NCBI GenBank assembly: GCA_945952105.1
Contig: CAMFGZ010000003.1
Coordinates: 248,001 to 312,000, forward strand
Direction of reading: 5' to 3'
Length of the DNA stretch: 64,000 nt
Origin: an uncultured Rhodospirillaceae bacterium
GTDB lineage: Bacteria > Pseudomonadota > Alphaproteobacteria > Reyranellales > Reyranellaceae
Every line of letters starts with the position of its first letter. The stretch's first letter is position 1. Position numbers and translations under genes: made by a program. The notes under the pieces are model-generated. The model was not told the DNA's origin. It did no database searches and saw only the letters and a program-made list of their open reading frames with translations. Shown here in pieces: positions 16,341 through 24,315 of this stretch.

Positions 16341-17351
16341 GAAGCCGTTGAGAAACTGCACGAGGTTGCGGCCGAGATCGTCGCCGAGATAGCCGCCTTC
16401 CTGCACCAGCACGGTCGGCAGGCCGAGGCGTGCGATCTTCTCGGCCATGGCGTGGAAGCCCGCGCCGGTGACCTTCAGGCCCTGCAGCGGATCGCTTTCG
16501 CTGGCGTCGAGGCCGAGCGCCACCACGAGCGCGGTCGGCTGGAATTCCTTGATCCGCGCCAGCGCCCTGTCGCCGGCTTCGAGCCAGGGGGCATCGGGCG
16601 AGCCGAGCGGCAGCGGCAGGTTGAGGTTGAAACCCTCCCCCTTGCCCGCGCCGTGCTCGTGCGCATGACCCCAGAAGAAGGGATAGTAGTTGTCGGGATC
16701 GGCGTGGATCGAGACGGTGAGCACGTCGTCTCGCTCGTAGAAGATGCCCTGCGTGCCGTTGCCGTGATGCACGTCGACATCGAGGATCGCCACGCGCTGG
16801 TGCCGGCCGCGCAGGCGCTGCGCGGCCACGGCGGTGTTGTTCAGGAAGCAGAAGCCGCCCGCCATGTCGGCATAGGCGTGATGGCCGGGCGGCCGGCAGA
16901 GCGCATAGGCGTGGCTTTCGCCCGCCAGCACCATGTCGGCCACGGTCGCGGCCACCTCGGTGGCGGCAAGGGCGGCCTCCCAGGTGTGCGGGCCGATCGG
17001 GCAGGCCATGTCGACCTGGTGCCAGCCGGCCCGGCCGGCCAGCGCCTTCGGATAGGAGGCATGGGCGCGTGCCGGATGCACGTTGGGCACGACCTCGGGG
17101 CTGGCGCCCGGCAGCTTCGACCATTCGCGCGCGGCGATCTGCAGGAAGTCGATATACTCCGGCGTATGCACCGTCGCGGCCGGGCCGGGGCCGAACGACT
17201 GCGGCGGCAGGATCGCATGGCCGGATGCCTTGGCGGCGGCCAGCAGGCGCGTCGCGCGCTCCGGCTGCTCGGCGCTGCGCTGCTTGGTGCCGCGCACGAC
17301 GAAGTTCTGCGGGTCGTGCTGGGCGTGCTTCTCGGAGTAGACGATCTTCAC
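16323..17351 (-). CDS. Histone-deacetylase-family amidohydrolase (acetylpolyamine aminohydrolase type)
   Basis: A 342-residue class II HDAC-fold enzyme. The zinc-site segment DVDVHHGNGTQGIF (about residues 187-200), the RPPGHHAYADMAGGFCFLNN stretch with the catalytic His pair, and the C-terminal VLVQEGGYL match bacterial acetylpolyamine amidohydrolases and HDAC-like proteins. These cytoplasmic enzymes remove acetyl groups from acetylated polyamines or related amides. It starts 9 nt after the CaiB-family gene, so the two are probably cotranscribed. A polyamine ABC transporter lies 7 kb away, but any link is only inference. Confidence 0.9.
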   Translation of the reverse strand: MKIVYSEKHAQHDPQNFVVRGTKQRSAEQPERATRLLAAAKASGHAILPPQSFGPGPAATVHTPEYIDFLQIAAREWSKLPGASPEVVPNVHPARAHASYPKALAGRAGWHQVDMACPIGPHTWEAALAATEVAATVADMVLAGESHAYALCRPPGHHAYADMAGGFCFLNNTAVAAQRLRGRHQRVAILDVDVHHGNGTQGIFYERDDVLTVSIHADPDNYYPFFWGHAHEHGAGKGEGFNLNLPLPLGSPDAPWLEAGDRALARIKEFQPTALVVALGLDASESDPLQGLKVTGAGFHAMAEKIARLGLPTVLVQEGGYLGDDLGRNLVQFLNGFEKGRG

Positions 17352-17360
17352 GGCGGGACC

Positions 17361-18533
17361 TCAGGTCGTGGCGATGGCTTTCGCCGACTTGAGGCCGGCA
17401 ATCTCGTCATCGCTATAGCCGACCTCGCGCATGATCTCGACCGTGTGCTCGCCGATGCCGGGCGACTTCTGCCGCGTCTCGACCGGTGCGGCGGACAGCT
17501 TGATCGGGTTGGCCGCCGACTTCACCGGACCGATCCCGGGATAGTCGATCTCCAGCACGCTGCCGCGCGCCCGGGCATGGTCGCTCGCCATCACGTCGCT
17601 CACCTTGTAGGCGGCGGAGCAGGGCATCCCGGCAGGAATGAGCTTGTCCAGGAGTTCGTCGGCCGTGTGCTCCCTGAAATAGGCCTCGATCATCGGCTCG
17701 AGCGTCAAGCGATGGGCGACGCGGCCAGCGTTGGTCTTGAAGCGCTCGTCGTTCAGCCAGTCCTGCTTCCCAAGTGCCGTGCAGAGCAGGCGCCAGAAGG
17801 CATCGTTGGTGCCGGCCACGAACACCGGCTGCGTCTTTGTCGGAAATACGCGCAGCGGGCAGAGGATCGTGTTCGACGTGCCCATGCGCTCCGGGTTCTC
17901 GCCGGTCAGCCCATGGTTGGTGATCCAGTGGCTCATCAGGTGCATGCCGACGTCGAACAGCGACAGGTCGAGCCGCTGGCCTTTGCCGGTCTTGATCCGG
18001 TGCAAGAGCGCGAAGGCGATGCCGCCGGCGCAGGCGAGGCCGGTCGAATAGTCGATCGGCGCGGTGCCGACGCGGCACATCTCGCCCTGGTAGGGGCCGG
18101 TCGCGTCCATCAGGCCGATCTCGGCCTGGATGCAGGGATCGTAGCCGGCGCGCGGCGAGTAGGGGCCGGTCTGGCCGTAGCCGGAAATCGAGGCGTAGAT
18201 GGCTTGCGGGTTGACCTTGGAGACGACATCCCAGCCGAAGCCGAGTTTGTCGATCACCCCCGGCGTGAAGGCTTCCATGAACACGTCGGCTTTCTTCACC
18301 AGCCGCATCAGCACGTCCTTTCCGCCCTCGCTCCGCAGGTCGATCGCCAGGCCGCGTTTGTTGCGGTTCATCGACGGCACCCAGGCGCCGCCGAAATGCG
18401 GTCGGAAATGCTCGCCGTTCAGCGGCTCGACCTTGATCACGTCGGCGCCCATGTCGCCGAGGATCTGGCCGGCGGTGGGACCGGCGATGACCTGCGTGAG
18501 GTCGAGAACGAGCGTATCGGACAGCGGAAGCAT
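17361..18533 (-). CDS. CaiB/BaiF-family (class III) CoA-transferase
   Basis: About 390 residues. The N-terminus MLPLSDTLVLDLTQVIAGPTAGQILGDMGADVIKVEP is the class III CoA-transferase signature, and the catalytic Asp region is near GLMDATGPYQGE. These enzymes move CoA between acyl groups (formyl/oxalyl, carnitine, aromatic succinates). The ATG at 18533 begins the conserved sequence; the open frame upstream to 18605 carries unrelated residues and overlaps the ParE gene by 4 nt. No strong ribosome site is seen. It is cotranscribed with the amidohydrolase gene (9-nt gap). Confidence 0.9.
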   Translation of the reverse strand: MLPLSDTLVLDLTQVIAGPTAGQILGDMGADVIKVEPLNGEHFRPHFGGAWVPSMNRNKRGLAIDLRSEGGKDVLMRLVKKADVFMEAFTPGVIDKLGFGWDVVSKVNPQAIYASISGYGQTGPYSPRAGYDPCIQAEIGLMDATGPYQGEMCRVGTAPIDYSTGLACAGGIAFALLHRIKTGKGQRLDLSLFDVGMHLMSHWITNHGLTGENPERMGTSNTILCPLRVFPTKTQPVFVAGTNDAFWRLLCTALGKQDWLNDERFKTNAGRVAHRLTLEPMIEAYFREHTADELLDKLIPAGMPCSAAYKVSDVMASDHARARGSVLEIDYPGIGPVKSAANPIKLSAAPVETRQKSPGIGEHTVEIMREVGYSDDEIAGLKSAKAIATT

Positions 18534-18601
18534 GCGGTTACACATCCAATGTTGTGAGGTTCGAGCAATAGCGGCGCGTGACCGATCCTGCCAGCGTTGG
18601 C

Positions 18602-18931
18602 TCACGCGCCCAGCAGGCGTCTGGCTAGAAGGGCACGCATATCGCGGCGTCCATCCGCGATGAGGAATGCGACGACCTCTCGATCGTAGACTCGGTAGAC
18701 AATACGGTACGGCTTGAAGTGGATTTCCCGGAAATTTCGATTCCCGACCGCCAGAAGCTCTCGCGGATACGCTCCCCGGTTCGGCAAGCTGGCAAGCGAT
18801 GAAAGCGCCTCCTCGATCCGGTGTGCGACCTGCTCCGCTTTCTGCGGTAAATCGTGGAGCGCGATGTAACGGGCAATGTCGTCGAGATCGAGAACGGTCT
18901 GCTCTGCCAGCACTACCTTGTAGTGTTTCAT
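18602..18931 (-). CDS. ParE/RelE-family toxin
   Basis: A 109-residue toxin of the RelE/ParE superfamily. Visible features are the N-terminal helices (VLAEQTVLDLDDIARYIA), ASLPNRGAYPRELL, the strand pair FREIHFKPYRIVYRVYDREV and the C-terminal ADGRRDMRALLARRL. ParE proteins inhibit gyrase and RelE proteins cleave mRNA; these residues do not decide between them. Its start overlaps the Phd antitoxin stop by 4 nt. It lies 68 nt upstream of the CoA-transferase start on the same strand. Confidence 0.88.
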   Translation of the reverse strand: MKHYKVVLAEQTVLDLDDIARYIALHDLPQKAEQVAHRIEEALSSLASLPNRGAYPRELLAVGNRNFREIHFKPYRIVYRVYDREVVAFLIADGRRDMRALLARRLLGA

Positions 18932-19215
18932 TCCTTCGCTCTTGTTCGCTTCACCTGATCGCGGAACCTTTGCATCGCCTTGGCGACGGGTACGGTCTTG
19001 CCCTCTCTGACCTGCTGTTCGCCAAGAGCAAGAATCTTGAGAAGCGCGAGCGTCTCCTGTGTTTCCTCGTAACTGGCGATGTCCTGAATAACGGCAGTGG
19101 CTTCGCCATTCTGGGTGATGATCATTGGCTCACCGCTCTCGGCGAGCCCGCGCACGACTTCTGCGGCATTCGCCTTGAGGTAGCTGATGGGCTTGATCCG
19201 GGTGGAGTACTTCAT
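18928..19215 (-). CDS. Phd/YefM-family antitoxin
   Basis: A 95-residue antitoxin. The N-terminal Phd/YefM DNA-binding region reads ISYLKANAAEVVRGLAESGEPMIITQNGEATAVIQDIASYEE, the standard family pattern; the charged C-terminal half would neutralise the toxin. It overlaps the toxin gene by 4 nt (ATGA). GGAGG precedes the ATG. A 16-bp near-palindrome 20 nt upstream of the start is a likely autoregulatory site. Confidence 0.9.
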   Translation of the reverse strand: MKYSTRIKPISYLKANAAEVVRGLAESGEPMIITQNGEATAVIQDIASYEETQETLALLKILALGEQQVREGKTVPVAKAMQRFRDQVKRTRAKE

Positions 19216-19235
19216 GGTAGGGTCCTCCTGACCTT

Positions 19236-19251
19236 GGACTGAATTTAGTCC
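19236..19251. promoter_or_regulatory. Palindromic operator candidate of the Phd/ParE pair
   Basis: GGACTGAATTTAGTCC is a 16-bp near-perfect palindrome (arms GGACT/AGTCC, core GAATTT) lying 20 nt upstream of the antitoxin start and 29 nt before the divergent M20 hydrolase gene. The position fits autoregulation by a Phd-type antitoxin. It may also influence the divergent gene. Confidence 0.55.
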
Positions 19252-19280
19252 GTTAAAGGCTTGATGACAACGGAGTCGCC

Positions 19281-20522
19281 ATGACCACCGCCGACCGCCC
19301 CAATCTCCGCGTAGATCACGACCGGCTGTGGTCGAGCCTGATGGAGCTGGGGCAGATCGGGGGCACGGAGAAGGGCGGTGTCTGCCGCATCGCGTTGACC
19401 GATCTCGACCGGCAGGGGCGTGACCTGTTCGTGCGCTGGGCCAGGGAGGCGGGCTGCACCATCAAGGTCGATCAGCTCGGCAACGTCTTTGCCCGCCGCG
19501 AGGGCCGCGATCCGTCCAAGCCGCCGATCATGACCGGCTCGCATCTCGACACCCAGCCGACCGGCGGCAAGTTCGACGGCGCCTATGGCGTGATGGCCGG
19601 GCTGGAGGTGCTGCGCGTACTGCACGATTCCAACTACGTCACCGAGGCGCCGATCGAGGTCGCGGTCTGGACCAACGAGGAAGGCTGCCGCTTCGCGCCG
19701 GCAATGGTCGCCTCGGGCGTGTTCGGCGGGGCCTTCACCCTGGAGCATGCGCTGTCGATCAAGGATCGCGACGGCGTGACCTTTGGCGAGGCGCTGAAAC
19801 AGATCGGCTATGACGGCAAGGAGCCGGTGGGCGGCCGGCCGGTCGGCGCCTTCTTCGAGGCGCATATCGAGCAGGGCCCGATCCTGGAGCGCGAAAAGAA
19901 GACGATCGGCGTGGTCACCGGCGCACAGGGCCAGCGCTGGTACGAGATCAACTGGACGGGCATGGAGAGCCATGCCGGTACGACACCGATGGAGGGACGC
20001 CGCGATGCGCTGGTCGGCGCGGCCGAGCTGATCGTCGCCGCGCGCACGATCGGCAACCGACCGAATGGGCGCTCGACCATCGGCGTGATCGACAGCCTGC
20101 CGCAGGCGCGCAACACGATCCCGGGCCGCGTCTTCATGACGGTCGATTTCCGCCATCCCGACGATGGCGAACTGACGAAGATGGACGCCGAGATGCGCGC
20201 CGCCGCAGCCGACATCGCCAGGCGCCATCGGCTCGAAGTGAAGATCGAGCAGATCTGGTACTTCCCGCCGTCGCCGTTCGCGAATGAACTGGTCGACGCC
20301 GTGCGTCGCGGTGCCGAGCAGGCGGGCTATCCGCACATGGACATCGTGAGCGGCGCCGGCCACGACGCCTGCTATGTCAGCCGCGTCGCGCCGACGGCGA
20401 TGGTGTTCGTGCCCTGCAAGGACGGTGTCAGCCACAACGAGATCGAGGACGCCAGCAAGGGCGACGTCGGCGCTGGCGCGCAGATCCTGCTGCAGGCGAT
20501 GGTCGAACGGGCGAATGCGTAA
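19281..20522 (+). CDS. M20-family Zn-dependent amidohydrolase (N-carbamoyl-amino-acid / allantoate type)
   Basis: A 413-residue dinuclear-zinc hydrolase. The motifs are GSHLDTQPTGGKFDGAYGVMAGLEVL, the catalytic TNEEGCRF, FEAHIEQGPILE and SGAGHDACYVSRV near the C-terminus. This set matches N-carbamoyl-L-amino-acid hydrolase, beta-ureidopropionase and allantoate amidohydrolase; the exact substrate (ureido compound) is not resolved. It is followed immediately (no gap) by a BenE-family transporter gene with a GTG start, suggesting that transport and hydrolysis are coupled. Confidence 0.9.
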   Translation: MTTADRPNLRVDHDRLWSSLMELGQIGGTEKGGVCRIALTDLDRQGRDLFVRWAREAGCTIKVDQLGNVFARREGRDPSKPPIMTGSHLDTQPTGGKFDGAYGVMAGLEVLRVLHDSNYVTEAPIEVAVWTNEEGCRFAPAMVASGVFGGAFTLEHALSIKDRDGVTFGEALKQIGYDGKEPVGGRPVGAFFEAHIEQGPILEREKKTIGVVTGAQGQRWYEINWTGMESHAGTTPMEGRRDALVGAAELIVAARTIGNRPNGRSTIGVIDSLPQARNTIPGRVFMTVDFRHPDDGELTKMDAEMRAAAADIARRHRLEVKIEQIWYFPPSPFANELVDAVRRGAEQAGYPHMDIVSGAGHDACYVSRVAPTAMVFVPCKDGVSHNEIEDASKGDVGAGAQILLQAMVERANA

Positions 20523-21686
20523 GTGAAATCCGGCGGACTCATCTCCGTCGCGGCCGCCGCGCTGGTCGCGACGATTGCCGGCGTGGGCGGGACCTTGCCG
20601 GTCGTGCTGGCGGCGGCGCAGGCCGTTGGCGCAACGCCCGATCAGGCGAGTTCGTGGGTGTCAGGGCTCGGCCTCGCCACGGCAGCGAGCGCGCTGCTGC
20701 TCAGCGTCCGCTACCGCATGCCGATCATCACCGCCTGGTCGACGCCGGGTGCCGCGTTGATCGCCTCGACTTCCGGCGTGCCGAGCTTCGCGGCGGCGGT
20801 CGGCGCCTTCGTGTTGGCGGCGCTGCTGATCCTGCTCACGGCGGCGGTGCGGCCGATCGGGCGGTTGATCGAGAGGATTCCGGCCAGTATCGCGGCCGCC
20901 ATGCTCGCGGGCATCCTGCTGCGCCTGGTGATGGCGATGGTCGAGCATGTGCCGACCTCGCCGCTGCTGGTCCTGCCGTTGATCGCGCTGTTCCTGGTGG
21001 CGCGGGCCTTCTTCCCGGCGCTGGTGTCGCTGATCGTGCTGGTGGCGGGCGCGTTGCTCGCCTGGTCGCTGGGCTTGGTGAAGCCGCTGCCGCCAATCGG
21101 TCTTTCGACGCTGGTCGTGACTGCACCGGTCTGGGACGTCGCTACGCTGATCGGCCTCGGCGTGCCGCTCTATCTCGTGACCATGGCGTCGCAGAACCTG
21201 CCGGGCTTCGCGGTGCTGCGCGGCTCGGGCTATCAGCCGCCGACCCAGCCCATTCTGGGTGTCACGGGCGCGGCCTCGCTCGCGACCGCGTTCCTCGGCG
21301 CGCACACCTCGAACCTCGCGGCGATCTCGGCGGCTTTGTGCACGGGACCCGACGCGCATCCTGATCCGGCGCAGCGCTGGAAGGCCGGGCCGTTCTACGC
21401 CGTGTTCTGGGGATTGATCGCGCTGTTCGGCGCCTCGCTGGTCGGCCTGTTCGGCGCGCTGCCGCCAGCGCTGCTGGCGACCGTCGCGGGTACGGCATTG
21501 CTGGGCTCGATGGCGGGTGCGTTGGGCATTGCGCTGGCGGGCGACCAGGATCGGCTCGCGGCGGCGGGCACGCTGGCTGTCACCGTCTCGGGCGTCACCT
21601 TGATGGGCGTCGGCTCGGCCTTCTGGGGCCTCGTCTTCGGCCTGCTGATCCTGACGGTCGACCGGCTCACGAAGAAGAAGCGCTAG
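20523..21686 (+). CDS. benE: BenE-family (benzoate/H+ symporter-like) membrane transporter
   Basis: A 387-residue polytopic protein with about 11-12 hydrophobic segments. The N-terminus SVAAAALVATIAGVGGTLPVVLAAAQAVGA, the motif AWSTPGAALIA, and TGAASLATAFLGAHTSNLAAISAA are BenE signatures. BenE proteins are proposed benzoate/proton symporters, but the neighbour here is a ureido-type amidohydrolase, so the cargo may differ. The GTG start follows the upstream TAA directly, with no gap. The 3' end overlaps the convergent CMD gene by 20 nt. Confidence 0.88.
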   Translation: MKSGGLISVAAAALVATIAGVGGTLPVVLAAAQAVGATPDQASSWVSGLGLATAASALLLSVRYRMPIITAWSTPGAALIASTSGVPSFAAAVGAFVLAALLILLTAAVRPIGRLIERIPASIAAAMLAGILLRLVMAMVEHVPTSPLLVLPLIALFLVARAFFPALVSLIVLVAGALLAWSLGLVKPLPPIGLSTLVVTAPVWDVATLIGLGVPLYLVTMASQNLPGFAVLRGSGYQPPTQPILGVTGAASLATAFLGAHTSNLAAISAALCTGPDAHPDPAQRWKAGPFYAVFWGLIALFGASLVGLFGALPPALLATVAGTALLGSMAGALGIALAGDQDRLAAAGTLAVTVSGVTLMGVGSAFWGLVFGLLILTVDRLTKKKR

Positions 21687-22221
21687 GGAAGCGCGCACCG
21701 TAGGCTTCGAGCGGCAGTTCTAGCGCACGGCAAAGGAAGCTGATCGTGTGGTAGTAGCCCGCGAGCGCGATGACTTCGAGGACCTGCGCCTCGTCGAAAT
21801 GCGCGGCGAGCGCAGCCCATGTCGTGTCACTGATCGTGTGGTGATCGACGAGGTCATCGACGGCAGACATTAGCGCCCGCTCCCCTGCGGTCCAGCAGGA
21901 TGCGTCGGCAGGTCCGTGGACGGTGGCCGCGACCTGCGTCGCATCGAGGCCGACCTTGTCGGCGAAGAAGGCGATGTGGACGCCCCATTCGTATTCCGCG
22001 CCGAGCCGCGCCGTCGTGCGGTCGATCACCAGCTCGCGCTGGCGCAGCGAGAGCGCGCCCTTGTCGAGCAGGCCGCCGGCAAACATCCTGTCGAAGATAC
22101 GCGGATTGCGCGCCATCGTCCGGAACAGGACCAGCGGCGCCATGCCCGCCGGCATGATGCGCTCCAGCGCGGCAGCGATCTCTGGTGCGTAGGGCGCTTC
22201 GGCGGGAGCGATGCGCGGCAT
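21667..22221 (-). CDS. Carboxymuconolactone decarboxylase-family protein, cysteine-free type
   Basis: A 184-residue CMD/AhpD-fold protein. The conserved helical region LSLRQRELVIDRTTARLGAEYEWGVHIAFFADKVGL (about residues 58-92) aligns with the CMD core. The redox Cys pair of AhpD is absent: the position reads EYEWGVH, a pattern common in the non-redox subgroup. The biochemical role is therefore unknown; it is not a canonical alkylhydroperoxidase. It is divergent from an HxlR regulator, with twin palindromes in the gap, so it is probably that regulator's target. Confidence 0.85.
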   Translation of the reverse strand: MPRIAPAEAPYAPEIAAALERIMPAGMAPLVLFRTMARNPRIFDRMFAGGLLDKGALSLRQRELVIDRTTARLGAEYEWGVHIAFFADKVGLDATQVAATVHGPADASCWTAGERALMSAVDDLVDHHTISDTTWAALAAHFDEAQVLEVIALAGYYHTISFLCRALELPLEAYGARFPSASSS

Positions 22222-22242
22222 GGCTGGTCTCCGGCGGTGATG

Positions 22243-22257
22243 CTACATTTTCAGTAG
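22243..22257. promoter_or_regulatory. Operator candidate 1, CTAC-N7-GTAG
   Basis: CTAC, seven nt (ATTTTCA), then GTAG; flanked by G and C, extending the arms to GCTAC/GTAGC. It lies 21 nt upstream of the CMD-family start and is repeated 34 bp away as site 2. Confidence 0.6.
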
Positions 22258-22276
22258 CAACGGAAATTCGGGATCG

Positions 22277-22291
22277 CTACAGAAATTGTAG
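22277..22291. promoter_or_regulatory. Operator candidate 2, CTAC-N7-GTAG
   Basis: A second CTAC-N7-GTAG (spacer AGAAATT), 16 nt upstream of the hxlR ATG. The centres of sites 1 and 2 are 34 bp apart, about three helical turns, so both would face the same side of the DNA. Two matching sites between divergent genes fit autoregulation by the HxlR protein. Confidence 0.62.
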
Positions 22292-22307
22292 TAACGGAGT
22301 GAAATAG

Positions 22308-22619
22308 ATGGTGAAGCGCGTGCGCGGCTCGACGACCGGCCGGCCGATCATGGTGCTGCTCGACCTGCTGGGAAGGCGCTGGACCCTCCGCATCGTCTGG
22401 GAGCTACGTGAGGAGCCGAGGCGCTTCCGCGAGCTGCAGGACCTGATCGGCGCCAGCCCGACCATCGTGAACACGCGGCTCGCCGAGCTTCGCGTGGCGA
22501 AGCTGGTCGAGCTCGACGAGGCGGCGGGCTACCGGCTCACGGCACTGGGCAACGAATTGCTGCGGCTGTTCCTGCCGCTGCATGTCTGGTCGGAGAAATG
22601 GGCCAAAGCCGTCCGCTGA
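22308..22619 (+). CDS. HxlR-family winged-helix transcriptional regulator
   Basis: A 103-residue HxlR protein. The HTH reads DLLGRRWTLRIVWELREEPRRFRELQDLIGASPTIVNTRLAELRVAKLVE, the standard family sequence, though the usual N-terminal Cys redox sensor is not obvious. HxlR proteins respond to aldehydes, quinones or disulfide stress. It is divergent from the CMD-family gene with two CTAC-N7-GTAG sites between. Its stop abuts the convergent SorB-type cytochrome gene (stop at 22620). Confidence 0.92.
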   Translation: MVKRVRGSTTGRPIMVLLDLLGRRWTLRIVWELREEPRRFRELQDLIGASPTIVNTRLAELRVAKLVELDEAAGYRLTALGNELLRLFLPLHVWSEKWAKAVR

Positions 22620-23063
22620 CTATTTCAGGAACGGATTGTCGCTGCCGCGGCCCTTGCGGCGGGGCGGGAAGTGCTCGGCGAGGTAGTCGAGGATCTCGCT
22701 ACGTTCCTCGGCCTTGATCGGCGGCATGCGGTGTTTGTCGACCATCAGGTCGAGCGTCGAATCCCACAGTTCGCGTGTCAGGCCCTGCGCCTTGATCAGT
22801 GCCACGCCGTGGCAGGCCGTGCAGGTGTAGAACGTCAGCTCGCGGTTCTTGCCCTCGGGCAGATCCTCAACCTTGTCGTTGTGCGGCGGCGGCTTGCCCT
22901 TGTCGGGATCGGGCTCGGCCGCGGCGACCGGTGCGGCCTTGGGCGCCGGTGGCGCGTAGACATACTTGTCCTTGCGCAATTCGCCGGCGCGGTCGAAGGC
23001 AAGCAGGATGAACGTCGCCGTCAGGGTGACGACGACCGCATGCGTGATGTTGATCCGGGTCAA
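22620..23063 (-). CDS. sorB: SorB-type cytochrome c subunit of sulfite dehydrogenase
   Basis: A 147-residue c-type cytochrome. One heme motif C81-T-A-C84-H85 is present, with M113 in HRMPP as the likely axial ligand. The N-terminal hydrophobic segment (about residues 8-23) is an export signal or membrane anchor; a Pro/Ala-rich linker follows. No ATG exists at the right place; the best start is the TTG at 23063, which overlaps the stop of the sulfite-dehydrogenase gene (TTGA), so translation is coupled. In SorAB enzymes this subunit takes electrons from the molybdenum subunit. The upstream open frame is SorA read in another frame. Confidence 0.8.
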   Translation of the reverse strand: MTRINITHAVVVTLTATFILLAFDRAGELRKDKYVYAPPAPKAAPVAAAEPDPDKGKPPPHNDKVEDLPEGKNRELTFYTCTACHGVALIKAQGLTRELWDSTLDLMVDKHRMPPIKAEERSEILDYLAEHFPPRRKGRGSDNPFLK

Positions 23064-24286
23064 GATTCGACGAGCACCCGGATGCGGTTGATCGGATTGG
23101 CGCCGTAGCCCTGCGGGTTCCAGTTGGCGGCCTGGAAGGGCTGCGTCACGCCCTTGCTGTCGGTCGCCTTGGCCCACACCTCGTAGTAACCGGTCGTCGG
23201 CAGCTCGATCGATGCGCTGAAGTTCTGCCACGCATACTTGTTGGCAGGGGCGTCGACCTTGGCCGGCTTCCAGGTGACGCCGTAGTCGGTCGAGATGTCG
23301 ACGGTCTTGACCTCGAAGTCGCCGGCCCAGGCATGGCCGCGCAGGTCGAGCTTGCGCGAGGTGAGCTTCGAGCCGTCGGCGGGGAAGGTGATGACCGAGC
23401 GAACCGGCATCGATTCCAGGATCGCCATGTCCTTCTCGTTGCCCTTGCTGCCGGGCACGATCGGCGTCTTGGGGACACGGTAGGAGAAGCCGCCCATGCC
23501 CGGGCCGTCATGCTCCTTGTCGCGCACCCAGATGCGCTTCAGCCATTTGGTCGACACCGACGCAGGCCAGCCCGGAATGACCAGACGGGCCGGCGCGCCG
23601 TGGATCAGCGGCAGATCCTGGCCGTTCAGCTTGAAGGCGATCAGCGTATGCTCCTCCATCGCCTTGGCGATCGGCACGCCGCGCGAGATGGTGGGCTTGT
23701 CGGTTTCGCCGGCCAAGGTCGGATCGGCGCCGTAGCTGCCAATGTAGACGGCGGAGGATTTCAGGCCGGCGCTCTTCAGCACGTCGGCCAGACGCACGCC
23801 GGTCCACATCGGGCAGCCCGCGCCGCCGTTGGTCCACTGGTTGCCGCGCGCGTCGGGCGAGAAGAAGGAGCGTCCGTTGCCGCCGCATTCCAGCATGAGC
23901 TGGTAGGTGACGGCGGGGAACTTGCTCATGAGGTCGCCGACGCTGATCTCCACCGGCGTGTTGACCTCGCCGTCGATCTTAACCTTCCAGGCCTTGGGAT
24001 CGCCGGTGACGTCCGGCACCTGGCCGTTGTTGCGGATGAAAAGCTTGTTCGTCGGCGTGACGTTGTCGTCGAGCAACTCGGCCTGCGTTTCGGCCACGAG
24101 CGGCTTGTCGCCCAGCACCGCGAGCTTGGCCTTGCCCTCCATCTCGAGCAGCTTCGGCCCCTTGGCGGCCGGTGCGCCTTGAGCCAGGGCCGACCCGACG
24201 GGCGGCAACGAAGCACCGATAGTGGCCATACCGACCCCCTTCAGCACATTACGACGCGACGCCTTGGACGTTCCGGAACGCAGCAT
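23060..24286 (-). CDS. sorA: Sulfite dehydrogenase molybdopterin subunit, SorA-like
   Basis: A 408-residue periplasmic oxidoreductase of the sulfite oxidase family. A Tat signal is visible (SRRNVLKG, residues about 10-17) with cleavage after SALA. The molybdenum ligand Cys is in LMLECGGNGRSFF (about residue 135). The region TSRKLDLRGHAWAGDFEVKTVDISTDYGVTW is the Mo-co dimerisation/Ig-like domain. It oxidises sulfite to sulfate and passes electrons to the overlapping cytochrome gene. Sulfite is a product of organosulfonate and taurine-type catabolism, which would fit the TauD-family genes in the window, though they are not adjacent. Confidence 0.88.
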   Translation of the reverse strand: MLRSGTSKASRRNVLKGVGMATIGASLPPVGSALAQGAPAAKGPKLLEMEGKAKLAVLGDKPLVAETQAELLDDNVTPTNKLFIRNNGQVPDVTGDPKAWKVKIDGEVNTPVEISVGDLMSKFPAVTYQLMLECGGNGRSFFSPDARGNQWTNGGAGCPMWTGVRLADVLKSAGLKSSAVYIGSYGADPTLAGETDKPTISRGVPIAKAMEEHTLIAFKLNGQDLPLIHGAPARLVIPGWPASVSTKWLKRIWVRDKEHDGPGMGGFSYRVPKTPIVPGSKGNEKDMAILESMPVRSVITFPADGSKLTSRKLDLRGHAWAGDFEVKTVDISTDYGVTWKPAKVDAPANKYAWQNFSASIELPTTGYYEVWAKATDSKGVTQPFQAANWNPQGYGANPINRIRVLVES

Positions 24287-24315
24287 TTTTTCCTCCCTGA
24301 CGGAGGATTCTTAGC

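Noticed and set aside
16452..18557. 701-codon plus-strand frame
   Set aside because: Shadow of the deacetylase-fold and CoA-transferase genes.
22243..22291. Twin palindromes as transposon ends or a CRISPR-like repeat
   Set aside because: Only two short sites exist, they are placed at promoter positions of divergent genes, and no transposase or spacer pattern is present.
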